From positions 21,127-85,126 of the forward strand of contig CAYUET010000012.1 in NCBI GenBank assembly GCA_964443875.1: DNA of 64,000 bases, in the 5' to 3' direction. Positions within the stretch are counted from its first letter, which is position 1, and every line of letters starts with the position of its first letter. Shown here one piece after another: positions 45,959 through 54,028 of this stretch. The stretch comes from CAYUET01 sp964443875. Its GTDB lineage: Bacteria; Auribacterota; JAFGBW01. The notes under the pieces were generated by a model, which worked only from the letters and a program-made list of their open reading frames with translations, ran no database searches and had not been told where the DNA came from. A program made the translations under genes and the position numbers.

Positions 45959-47020
45959 CTATCGGCCAGCGGAGATCTTCTTTAAAAGATTAGTATAATT
46001 TTCAACTTCAGCAGCATTTGAATTTTTGGAATAAAAATCAATCAGATTATTTATGGTCAAAGCCAAGGAAGGATGATTAGGGCCCAGCTTTTTTTCGCAG
46101 ATGCTCAGGGATTCCTTTAAAATGGCTTCGGCTTCTTTTTTACCCTGCAGATTATAGAGACTTCCCAGGTTATTAAGGGATTTTGCGTATTCCAGGGAGT
46201 TTTTACCCGGATTGGTTGCTTTTATTTTAGCGGACAATCTGAAATAGGACTCCGCATCCTGGAGATTCCCTTTCATCTGGCTCAGCAACCCCAGATAATC
46301 ATAGGAAAAAGCAATTTTTTTGGATTCCTTATTTTTATCATAGATGCCGAAAGATCTTAAAAAAGCCTCCTCAGCTTTTTTATAATTCTTCAGATTAAAG
46401 TGAAATTTACCGATAGAAAAATAAACATCAGCAGTGGGATTACTCTCTTCCCCGTTTTTCCCCTTGGAAATTTTAAGGGCTTTTTCATAGCTTTCAAGCG
46501 CTTTTTCCTCTTTTCCGAAACTTTGATAAAACGTTCCAAGATCCAGATAAAGAGAAATGGTTTCAGGATGATCAGCTCCCATATTGATTTTTTTAATTTC
46601 AATGGCCTTTAATAAATACTTTTCCCCGTCATTGAAATTTTTCAGACTCTGGCAGATTTCTGAAAGGGATTTATACATGCTGACAAATAAGGGATCATTG
46701 GGGGAGGCAATTTTGGTTTTACAATCTGCGGCCAGTTTAATGATGGTCAGGGCTTCTTGATATTGCCCGGACTGTTTACAGAGAATTCCCTGATTGACAA
46801 GGAATACAACCGCATCCGCTGAAACCATCTGATTATTCTGAAAGGAGGTCTGAATTTGGTTCACATAAGGCGCCCCCAGGGCACAGGCTTTTTGGACTTG
46901 CCCGTTTTTAAAGAGCTGAATCATTCTTTGATTCAGCTCAATCCAGCTGATTTCTTCACAAAAAAGTCCTGCTCCTGTAAAGAAGAGCAGAAAAAGACAC
47001 CCTAATGATTTGTACAACAT
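45959..47020 (-). CDS. exported TPR protein, receptor-cassette member 1
   Basis: A 353-aa protein with a signal peptide (about 5-21, ending GLFC-EE) and about six tetratricopeptide repeats (for example KALESYEKALKISKGKNGEE and EAFLRSFGIYDKNKES). Paralogues lie at 51717 and 56047, always directly after a TonB-dependent receptor. All share the opening ItWxELNQ/ISWIELNQ and CKTKIASPNDPLF. It probably works in the periplasm with the receptor at 47054, from which it is separated by 33 bases. AAGGAA precedes the ATG. Confidence 0.8.
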   Translation of the reverse strand: MLYKSLGCLFLLFFTGAGLFCEEISWIELNQRMIQLFKNGQVQKACALGAPYVNQIQTSFQNNQMVSADAVVFLVNQGILCKQSGQYQEALTIIKLAADCKTKIASPNDPLFVSMYKSLSEICQSLKNFNDGEKYLLKAIEIKKINMGADHPETISLYLDLGTFYQSFGKEEKALESYEKALKISKGKNGEESNPTADVYFSIGKFHFNLKNYKKAEEAFLRSFGIYDKNKESKKIAFSYDYLGLLSQMKGNLQDAESYFRLSAKIKATNPGKNSLEYAKSLNNLGSLYNLQGKKEAEAILKESLSICEKKLGPNHPSLALTINNLIDFYSKNSNAAEVENYTNLLKKISAGR

Positions 47021-47053
47021 TTTGTTCCTTCAGATCTTTTATATGACCTAATT

Positions 47054-49051
47054 TTAATAAGTATATTCAATTTTCGCATAAAATGATTGTCCAGGCCCAT
47101 TGCAGACATCCCCGACAACCTGACGTCCGAATTCCGGATAATAGTATTCTTTATCAAAGAGATTTCTCGCAATGAGGCGGATTTTCATAGATTCTTTTAC
47201 AGAATAAACCGTTTGCAGGTTAAAGAGGGTGTAGTCATCCGCCGTGTAATCGGTATCATTGTCTTCTCTTTCTCCGACATATTGGGCATTCATGTTTACA
47301 GCAAAAGAATCTACCATTTTCCAGTTCATGCCGGCATTTGCAGTATACCTGACCAGAAAAGGAATATCATCGTTACTTTCTTTAAGTTCGCCCTGGTTAT
47401 AAGAAGCATTGACGAACAAGGATACTTTTGGTGTCATCTCAGCCTTGAAATCAAGCTCAAGTCCATACACTTCCTGTCCTTCTTCATTGGAAAATATGAT
47501 ATTCCCCTGAGGGTCCAGAGCTAAACTTATGGTGTCATAGGTCGAAAGAAAAAAGAGGTTGCTTTTCAGAGAATATTTCTTGTTGAAGATCAGATCCAGA
47601 CCCAGGTCATAGGTTTTGATTGTTTCGGGCACGAGATTGGGATTACCCAGGTAAATGCCGGGCATAGAGCAGATTTGTTCATAACTGTTGGGGGCCCTGT
47701 AGGCTTCTCCATAGAGAAATTTGAGATATTTTCCTTCAGCAAGTTCATAAACGAGTCCTGCATTGGGTGTTGTGTCTGTTCCGGCCTTGCTGTTGTCGAA
47801 ATAACGCGCTCCGGCAACCAGTTTAAGGGAATCGGTAAGTCCCCAGGACAGGTTTGAATAAACAGACGATTCATCCGAATAGGTTTTTCCATTATAATAG
47901 ACCACCAGATCCCCGACAAGACTGGGGAGGGTGATTAACTGCCAGTCCGGATCTATTTTATAGCGGTCCCAGCTTGTTCCCAGGGTTAAAGTCACATTTT
48001 CGAGGGGAGTATAGTTGAGTTGGGCTTCCCCTCCATATTTATATCCTTCAAGGAGAACGGATGAGTGTCCGCCATATCTGGAAAGCATGTCATATTCTTT
48101 ATCCATGCTGTCATAACGACCGTTGATTTGAAAAGAGACACTGTCTGTAAAGGAATGCTGAAATTCGAGATCTGTAAAATAACCGTCATAATGATTCTGA
48201 CCGCTTAAGTAGACCATGGGAAGCCATCCGATTTTTTCCTTGTCCTGTTTAAAGTAACCTGTATTAAACGTGAGGCCTTTATACTGAAGGCTGGCATAGG
48301 CATTTGTGACGTCATTTTCGTAATCAAAAGAGCGGCTTAATCCGATTTCATCTCTTTTGAGATTCATTTCATATCCATCATCGTCTCCATACGAGGCGGC
48401 AGCAAAGCAGTTGAAATCCCCTTCTTTGGCCTGAGTGGAAAGGGAATATTCCTGGGTTCCGAAAGATCCCCCTTTGGCTGAGGTTGAAAAGGAATTTTTT
48501 TCACCTTCATAAGTAATGATATTGATGACTCCGGCATAAGCATTGGTTCCGTAAAGCACTGAACCCGGACCGCGGATCACTTCGATCTGTTTTACGGCAT
48601 TTATGGGGATGATTTCCAGGTGATAGCCGAAGTTAATTGTTTCAAAGAAAGGATGCCCATTGATGAGCATTAAACTTTTATGGTTGTAATGATCCTGAAA
48701 AGTGTTTCTGAAGATGACACTTGAAATTCCGAAGTAAGTTTCAATCACTGTAATTCCGGGAATGTAGGACAGGGCTTCATAAAGATTGGTAACGCCTAAT
48801 TCTTTAATCTGTTCCTGGGTGAGAACGGTTATGTTTGCAGGGGCTTCCTGAGCAAGTTCTTTTTTCTTGGACACTGTAGTAATGTAAGTATTGGTCTGAA
48901 TCCATTCCTGATTAACGATTGTTTCTTCCGCAGGCATTGACTGATCGACAATAAGCAGGGAGTCTTTTTCTTCTGTTCCGGTTTCGATCTGAGCCTGGGC
49001 AAATGAAATCCCCATCAACAGCGCCACGGCAAATCCTGTAAATCGCTTCAT
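47054..49051 (-). CDS. TonB-dependent receptor, cassette 1
   Basis: A 665-aa outer-membrane receptor. A signal peptide (1-20) is followed by a TonB-box-like NTYITTVSKK, a plug domain (about 60-190) with EAPANITVLT, GPGSVLYGTNAYAGVINIIT, and a beta barrel ending in the typical C-terminal aromatic (KIEYTY). Paralogues lie at 49677 and 54029 on the other strand. The ligand is unknown. AGGAGG precedes the ATG. Near its C-terminus is NLFDKEYYYPEFGRQ, which is also found in a decayed form at 53544. Confidence 0.93.
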   Translation of the reverse strand: MKRFTGFAVALLMGISFAQAQIETGTEEKDSLLIVDQSMPAEETIVNQEWIQTNTYITTVSKKKELAQEAPANITVLTQEQIKELGVTNLYEALSYIPGITVIETYFGISSVIFRNTFQDHYNHKSLMLINGHPFFETINFGYHLEIIPINAVKQIEVIRGPGSVLYGTNAYAGVINIITYEGEKNSFSTSAKGGSFGTQEYSLSTQAKEGDFNCFAAASYGDDDGYEMNLKRDEIGLSRSFDYENDVTNAYASLQYKGLTFNTGYFKQDKEKIGWLPMVYLSGQNHYDGYFTDLEFQHSFTDSVSFQINGRYDSMDKEYDMLSRYGGHSSVLLEGYKYGGEAQLNYTPLENVTLTLGTSWDRYKIDPDWQLITLPSLVGDLVVYYNGKTYSDESSVYSNLSWGLTDSLKLVAGARYFDNSKAGTDTTPNAGLVYELAEGKYLKFLYGEAYRAPNSYEQICSMPGIYLGNPNLVPETIKTYDLGLDLIFNKKYSLKSNLFFLSTYDTISLALDPQGNIIFSNEEGQEVYGLELDFKAEMTPKVSLFVNASYNQGELKESNDDIPFLVRYTANAGMNWKMVDSFAVNMNAQYVGEREDNDTDYTADDYTLFNLQTVYSVKESMKIRLIARNLFDKEYYYPEFGRQVVGDVCNGPGQSFYAKIEYTY

Positions 49052-49360
49052 GAATTCCTCCTGTTAGTTTTTAAAAACAATAACAAACTCTAAATCTGAT
49101 TCAAAAGTTCAACTAAAATTTGATTCTCGATATTTTTTTCAAGGCTAAAACTTTTTTCTATATCATAAAAATAGTTAAGGGATCAATACGAATTGCAAAA
49201 AAACAGGGCAGCAGTCTATGCGATTCAGTTAATCCGCATAGTGTATGAAAAATTACCTTAATTGTTTTAAACAGTCATAAATCAACTACTCCAGCCTCAA
49301 TATTAACTTCAATCTCAGGAGCAAAATGTGCCCAATCCTGTATCCAAACAAAAAATAAGT

Positions 49361-49451
49361 TTTTGTCTGCGTAAGCCTGTTTTGGCTTTCTCAAACAGGC
49401 ATTTTATCTTGAATATTTGTCGCCTATGCGAAAAATTCGGATTAAGCAATA
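49361..49451 (+). repeat. dispersed repeat, copy B, with hairpin
   Basis: Best copy of the family. Its hairpin is GCCTGTTT (49375-49382) with AAACAGGC (49393-49400), a perfect 8-bp stem with a 10-base loop. Then GAATATTTGTCGC and GAAAAATTCGGATTAA follow. It is similar over its length to 8272-8360, and its 3' half to the complement of 62087-62160. Confidence 0.55.
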
Positions 49452-49580
49452 TGACGTATTATTACTTAAATAATATCAATGATGCAGAAACTGAACAGCT
49501 GATAAATCCTCTTGAAAAGCGGAAATAGAAAACCAAAACCTTCGGCCCCATGACTTTAAATAAAAAAAGGTATTTTTTTA

Positions 49581-49608
49581 TTGAAAAATAAAAACATAAT
49601 GCTATCCT
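49581..49608 (+). promoter_or_regulatory. possible promoter of receptor 2
   Basis: TTGAAA (49581-49586) and TATCCT (49603-49608) are separated by 16 bases, a fair sigma-70-type match. A leader of about 60 bases would result. In an AT-rich region chance matches are common. Confidence 0.3.
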
Positions 49609-49676
49609 TTACAAAAATGTAAGTATTTCTGTCTGTTTTGATAACATTTTTCTTTAAAAAATAAGAGGAGGGATTC

Positions 49677-51677
49677 ATGAAACGTATTCTGAGTATGTTT
49701 TTATCATGCATGATTGGAATGTCATGGGTTATTGCACAAACTGAAGAAACGAAAGATCCTTTATTAGTTCTGGATGAAGAAAGTATTGTGACTGAAACAG
49801 ACAGTCAGATGACTTGGATGGAGAAAGATACTTATGTAACAACGGCTTCGAAGAAAAAAGAACTGGTTCAGGAAGCGCCGGCGAATATTACAGTGGTGAC
49901 ATATAATCAGATCAAAGAACTAGGGGCAAATTCTCTGGCGGAGGTTCTTTCATTTGTTCCCGGCATTACAGTGATAGAAACTTATTTTGGTCTTACCAAT
50001 GTTGTTTTCAGAGGGACTTATCAGGAATTATACAATAATAAAAGCTTGATGCTGATCAACGGTCATGCAACCTGGGAAGTGGCAAATGGAAGCTATAATC
50101 TGGAATATATCCCCCTTGAGGCCATTAAGCAGATAGAAATTATCCGCGGTCCGGGTTCAGTGCTTTACGGAACAAATGCTTATGCCGGAGTGATCAACAT
50201 TATTACTTTTGACGGCACTGAAGAGGGAATTAATAAGGTTAGTGCAAAAGGCGGATCTTTTAATACCCAGGAATATTCTTTATCCGGCGGGGCTAAAAAG
50301 GGTGATTTTAATTTTTTTGCAGCCGCTTCTGTTTATAAGACAGACGGATATGAATTCAATGTGAAACGGGATGAGCTTGGACAAAGAGGAACTTTTGATT
50401 ATGCTGATGAATATCAGAATGCTTTTGTTAATCTTCAGTATAAGGAGATAACACTGAATTACAACTACTATAATCAGGATAAGGAGAAATTCGGATTCTT
50501 GCCGATTCTCGCCTCCCATGGCCAGCAGCACTTTGAAAATTATTATTTTGATTTAAAATGGGTTCACGGGTTTTCCGATGAATTGTCCATGCAGGTCAAC
50601 ACCCGCTATGACAGAATGAGGAAAGATTATGATTTGGTGAAAGCCGGGGGAAATGGATATGTATCTGTTCCGAATGATACTTCCAAACATGGCTGTGAAG
50701 TTCAGATAAACTATGTACCTGTGGAGTCCTTTTCAGTGGCTATGGGCGGAAGCTGGGATGAATACTATCCTCATACCAACTGGGAAAATAACACAAGAGT
50801 GTTTCGTTCGAATGTGGGAACTTTTATGGCGATCTATGCCAGAGAAATTAACGAGGAAACCGCGGCCTACACCAATTTTAACTGGAAAATGCTGGAAAAG
50901 TTGGATTTTGTTGGCGGTTTGAGATATTCGTATCATACGACAGCCGGAAAGAATACAGCCCCGAATGCCGGGCTTATTTATGAAGTAGGAAGCAATAAAT
51001 ACATCAAGTTTTTATATGGAGAGGCTTTCAGAGTTCCTAATATTTATGAAACCGATCTCACAATGTATGGGGTTATAAACAGCAATCCTAATCTCGATTC
51101 AGAGACAATTAAAACCTATGATCTCGGGTTGGACATGCTTTTTGCAGACCGGTTTAATTTCAAAACAAATCTGTTTTTTTTAAGCACTTATGATACGATT
51201 GTCAGAGCTGATTCAAACGGGGACAGGGTTCCTGAGTATGTTAATGGAGAGGGACAGGAAGTATGGGGTATTGAAGTCGATTTGAAAATGGATATGACTT
51301 CTTCTTTCAATATGTTTGTCAACTGTGCTTTTAATGATGGCGAAATGAAAGATTCCGGGTTGGATGTGGCTTTTCTTCCTGAAGTGACAGGCAATGCCGG
51401 GATAAGCTGGAAAATGGCGGATCCTTTCACGTTGGGAATGAATGTACAGTATGTCGGTGAAAGAGAAGATAATAACAGGGATTATACTGCGGAAGATTAT
51501 ACTCTTTTCAATATGCAGGGTATTTACAGAATTAATGATTCTTTTAAACTTACGGTGAATGCCACCAATCTTTTTGATGAAGAATACTATTATCCTGAAG
51601 TAAGCCGTCAAAATATCGGGGATATGGGAAATGGGCCTGGTCAGGCCTTTTATGGTAAAGTGGAATATACTTATTAA
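49677..51677 (+). CDS. TonB-dependent receptor, cassette 2
   Basis: A 666-aa outer-membrane receptor paralogous to those at 47054 and 54029. It has a signal peptide (1-21), a TonB-box-like DTYVTTASKKK, a plug with EAPANITVV and GPGSVLYGTNAYAGVINIIT, and a barrel ending KVEYTY. Strong conserved segments near the end are YVGEREDN and NLFDEEYYYPE. GAGGAGG precedes the ATG. The TPR gene follows after 39 bases. The ligand is unknown; plug-to-barrel differences between the three paralogues suggest different ligands. Confidence 0.93.
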   Translation: MKRILSMFLSCMIGMSWVIAQTEETKDPLLVLDEESIVTETDSQMTWMEKDTYVTTASKKKELVQEAPANITVVTYNQIKELGANSLAEVLSFVPGITVIETYFGLTNVVFRGTYQELYNNKSLMLINGHATWEVANGSYNLEYIPLEAIKQIEIIRGPGSVLYGTNAYAGVINIITFDGTEEGINKVSAKGGSFNTQEYSLSGGAKKGDFNFFAAASVYKTDGYEFNVKRDELGQRGTFDYADEYQNAFVNLQYKEITLNYNYYNQDKEKFGFLPILASHGQQHFENYYFDLKWVHGFSDELSMQVNTRYDRMRKDYDLVKAGGNGYVSVPNDTSKHGCEVQINYVPVESFSVAMGGSWDEYYPHTNWENNTRVFRSNVGTFMAIYAREINEETAAYTNFNWKMLEKLDFVGGLRYSYHTTAGKNTAPNAGLIYEVGSNKYIKFLYGEAFRVPNIYETDLTMYGVINSNPNLDSETIKTYDLGLDMLFADRFNFKTNLFFLSTYDTIVRADSNGDRVPEYVNGEGQEVWGIEVDLKMDMTSSFNMFVNCAFNDGEMKDSGLDVAFLPEVTGNAGISWKMADPFTLGMNVQYVGEREDNNRDYTAEDYTLFNMQGIYRINDSFKLTVNATNLFDEEYYYPEVSRQNIGDMGNGPGQAFYGKVEYTY

Positions 51678-51716
51678 TTAATGGCTTTAGGCTAACGTTT
51701 TAAAAGGATTTAAGTT

Positions 51717-52775
51717 ATGAATATAAAAAAGATGGCGTGCCTAGGAGCAATGATTACAGGTGTTGCATTTTCTGCTTTATGTGCGGATTTCAATTGGACG
51801 GAGTTGAATCAGAAAGTTGTGCAGCTTTTTAAATCAGGGCAGCCTAAAAAGGCTTTTGAATTGGGAAATCAGTATGTGGAACAGATTAAAAAAGAATTCA
51901 AGACATCTAAAATAGTCACCACAGATGAGATTACCTTTTTAGTGAATCTGGGAATCATTACTAAACAGGCCAAGGAATATAAGGCGGCCAGAGATATTCT
52001 GGATCTGGCGGTAGAATGCAAAACAAAGATCGCTTCCCCGAATGACCCCCTCTTTGTCAATATCTATAAAACTTTAGGGGATATTCATCTGGAACTTAAA
52101 GATTTCAAATCCGGTGAAGAAAGTTATATGCAAGCTTTAAAAGTAAAGGAAACCAATTTCGGTTCTGATCATGCGGAAATGGTTCCTCTCTATTTGGGTC
52201 TTGCTGATTTTTATCAGGGCTTTGGGAAAAACGATCTGGCTTCCGATACTTTTGAGAAAGCCCTTAAGCTTTCCAAAGTTAAAAATGGGGAAGAAGATAA
52301 CAAAACTGCTGATGTTTATTTCCGGTTAGGTGAATTTTATTTCAATCAGAAGATCTATGATAAAGCGGAAAAGGCATTTTTAAGAGCTTTCAGTATCTAT
52401 GATAAGAATAAGGGGTCTGGGAAAATTGCCCTTGTCTATGATTACCTTGGATTTCTGAGCAGAATAAAAGGAAATTTACAGGAGGCTGAATCCTATTTCC
52501 GGATTGCAGCAAAGTCAAAGGAGGTCAAACCGGGGAAGAATTCAATCGAGTATGCAAATTCCTTGAATAACCTCGGACTTATTTATTCTATGCAGAAAAA
52601 TAAAGAAGCTGAGGGAATTTTGAAAGAATCTCTGAAAATTTGTGAAAACCTTCGTGGAAAAAATAGTCCGACTTTAATTCCCATATTGAGCAATTTGTCG
52701 GATTATTATTCAGAAAATGGAAATAAGGCAGAAGCGGAATTATATCTAAACCGTATTAAAACAATTAAATCTTAA
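51717..52775 (+). CDS. exported TPR protein, receptor-cassette member 2
   Basis: A 352-aa paralogue of the proteins at 45959 and 56047. A signal peptide (about 6-22, ending SALC-AD) precedes FNWTELNQK and about six TPR units (DLASDTFEKALKLSKVKNGE; KAEKAFLRAFSIYDKNK). AAGGAT lies upstream of the ATG. A strong terminator follows 14 bases after the stop codon, so receptor 2 and this gene form a closed two-gene transcript. Confidence 0.82.
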   Translation: MNIKKMACLGAMITGVAFSALCADFNWTELNQKVVQLFKSGQPKKAFELGNQYVEQIKKEFKTSKIVTTDEITFLVNLGIITKQAKEYKAARDILDLAVECKTKIASPNDPLFVNIYKTLGDIHLELKDFKSGEESYMQALKVKETNFGSDHAEMVPLYLGLADFYQGFGKNDLASDTFEKALKLSKVKNGEEDNKTADVYFRLGEFYFNQKIYDKAEKAFLRAFSIYDKNKGSGKIALVYDYLGFLSRIKGNLQEAESYFRIAAKSKEVKPGKNSIEYANSLNNLGLIYSMQKNKEAEGILKESLKICENLRGKNSPTLIPILSNLSDYYSENGNKAEAELYLNRIKTIKS

Positions 52776-52789
52776 TCTGATAAATTTTT

Positions 52790-52820
52790 AACCCCAGGGT
52801 TTAAAGCCTTGGGGTTTTTT
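52790..52820 (+). terminator. Rho-independent terminator after cassette 2
   Basis: AACCCCAGGG (52790-52799) pairs with CCTTGGGGTT (52807-52816), a ten-base stem with one G-U pair and a 7-base loop, followed by a run of six Ts (52815-52820). The T-run ends two bases before the ATG of the next gene, so the stem covers the position of its ribosome-binding site. Confidence 0.85.
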
Positions 52821-52822
52821 CA

Positions 52823-53506
52823 ATGGAAAAAAAAGAAACTCAATCTTATTATCAGTATTATCTCACAATAGTTTTGTCTCTTTTAATAGTTCTTACGATT
52901 CTTTTATTAATAAAACTTTCCTCACGATCTGTGCATAAAGACCATGATTTTCAAATAAGTTATGCATCTGAAAAAAAACTTTTTGAAGAGCATTCGGAAT
53001 TAAAACCTCTGGGAACACTCCCCTTACCGATTAAAGCGAAAGAAGAAAGCAAAAAATCAGAAGATCCTATGGAGAAAGAAAATCTTCTTGTTGATTTAAA
53101 TTGTGCCACAAAAGAGGAATTAATGGAGCTTCCGGGGGTTGGCCCCAAAATGGCGGAAGCCATGATGCAATATCGGGAGGAAAATAAGGGATTTTCTTCT
53201 GAAAAGGATTTGATGAACATTTCAGGAATCGGGGAAAAGCGTTACAAGCGTATAGAGCCTTTTATTAAAAAAATCTCAGGAAATTCTTCAACAGATCTTC
53301 ATTTGTCGCAGACAAATTCAGATCATTCCAATGTACGGAAACAGAATGCGAGTAAGGCAGTGAAATCTCCTGAATACTTATCAGGTATCGTATGTGCGAA
53401 ATGTGGACAGAGGGTATCCATTCATAAATCCCGTGAATATCACTCAAAACCCTATTGCCCTCATTGTCTTACTTATCTGTTTAAAAAGACATCTCAAAAT
53501 TTTTAA
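52823..53506 (+). CDS. membrane-anchored ComEA-like HhH protein with C-terminal zinc ribbon
   Basis: A 227-aa protein. One N-terminal membrane segment (about 13-32) leads to a linker and a helix-hairpin-helix DNA-binding domain (about 88-150: VDLNCATKEELMELPGVGPK and MNISGIGEKRYKRI) as in ComEA. A C-terminal CAKCG ... CPHC pair (~190-220) is a possible zinc ribbon, not usual in ComEA. It could bind incoming DNA in the periplasm; comM elsewhere in the window fits competence. The only Shine-Dalgarno candidate (GGGG) lies within the terminator stem just upstream. Confidence 0.75.
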   Translation: MEKKETQSYYQYYLTIVLSLLIVLTILLLIKLSSRSVHKDHDFQISYASEKKLFEEHSELKPLGTLPLPIKAKEESKKSEDPMEKENLLVDLNCATKEELMELPGVGPKMAEAMMQYREENKGFSSEKDLMNISGIGEKRYKRIEPFIKKISGNSSTDLHLSQTNSDHSNVRKQNASKAVKSPEYLSGIVCAKCGQRVSIHKSREYHSKPYCPHCLTYLFKKTSQNF

Positions 53507-53543
53507 GCCCGTTTTCCTGTAAACTGATTCTTCAGCCAATTGA

Positions 53544-53640
53544 GGATTTAGAATTCATTTAATTGCCAGCAATTTTTTTGATAAAGAATACTATTATCCT
53601 GAATTAAAGTGCGGGATGTAGGAAGGGGGTAGCAAGTGCT
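53544..53640 (+). pseudogene. C-terminal relic of a fourth TonB-dependent receptor
   Basis: Frame 53544-53604 reads GFRIHLIASNFFDKEYYYPE and so on before a stop at 53619-53621. The intact receptors have KIRLIARNLFDKEYYYPEF (receptor 1) and RLIANNIFDEEYEYPEFK (receptor 3) at this place. A stop precedes it, and after PEL the frame is lost, although the DNA still resembles the ...GGGGATATGGGAAATGGG... segment of receptor 2 with small deletions. It lacks over 95% of the gene and is not functional. Confidence 0.75.
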
Positions 53641-53936
53641 CTGGTCATTTATTGTACAATGAAACATAAAAAACGTATTTTTTAATCAGAAACATTTAAA
53701 AACAGTTTTGTCTATTTTTAATAAAAATGTCATAAAAAAACAGAGGGAAGACTTTAGGGATGAATTTAAATTTTTCAATATCCTGGTGGATTTGAATACA
53801 GTAAATTATTTGAATGAAATGAAACATGATCAGGAAAATAAAGTTTATAGTATATGGTTAAAAAGAAATTGTGTTTAATATTTAAATTCGAAAGATTTAA
53901 TCTCATACAAAAAAATAAAAAATGTAAAATTGTTTT

Positions 53937-53965
53937 TTGAATGGACGTAACGAAAAAATTATAAA
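53937..53965 (+). promoter_or_regulatory. probable promoter of receptor 3
   Basis: TTGAAT (53937-53942) and TATAAA (53960-53965) are separated by 17 bases, the optimal sigma-70 spacing. It gives a leader of about 57 bases before the ATG at 54029. Confidence 0.45.
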
Positions 53966-54028
53966 TTTGGAATATTTGTTTTTTTTTGATAATGCTTTTT
54001 TATTCGTAAAATAAAAAACAGGAGGTTT

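Larger units (their letters stand above)
49052..49676. other. 625-base divergent intergenic region
   Basis: It separates the divergent receptors 1 and 2. CTATGCG (49216-49222) and CGCATAG (49235-49241) form an inverted repeat inside a copy of the short repeat family (49230-49253). A longer repeat copy lies at 49361-49451. A small open frame (49328-49528) passes through the repeat and is not convincing. The last ~100 bases are the AT-rich leader of receptor 2. Otherwise nothing is seen. Confidence 0.6.
53507..54028. other. 522-base intergenic region with receptor relic and leader
   Basis: It contains the receptor fragment at 53544-53640 and the promoter of receptor 3 near 53937. A stretch at 53700-53765 with AACAGAGGGAAG...GATG looks like a weathered receptor leader. 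No intact gene is seen and the rest is very AT-rich. Confidence 0.55.

Noticed and set aside
49328..49528. 66-codon open frame between receptors 1 and 2
   Set aside because: It runs through dispersed repeat copy B, has no good ribosome-binding site and resembles no family.
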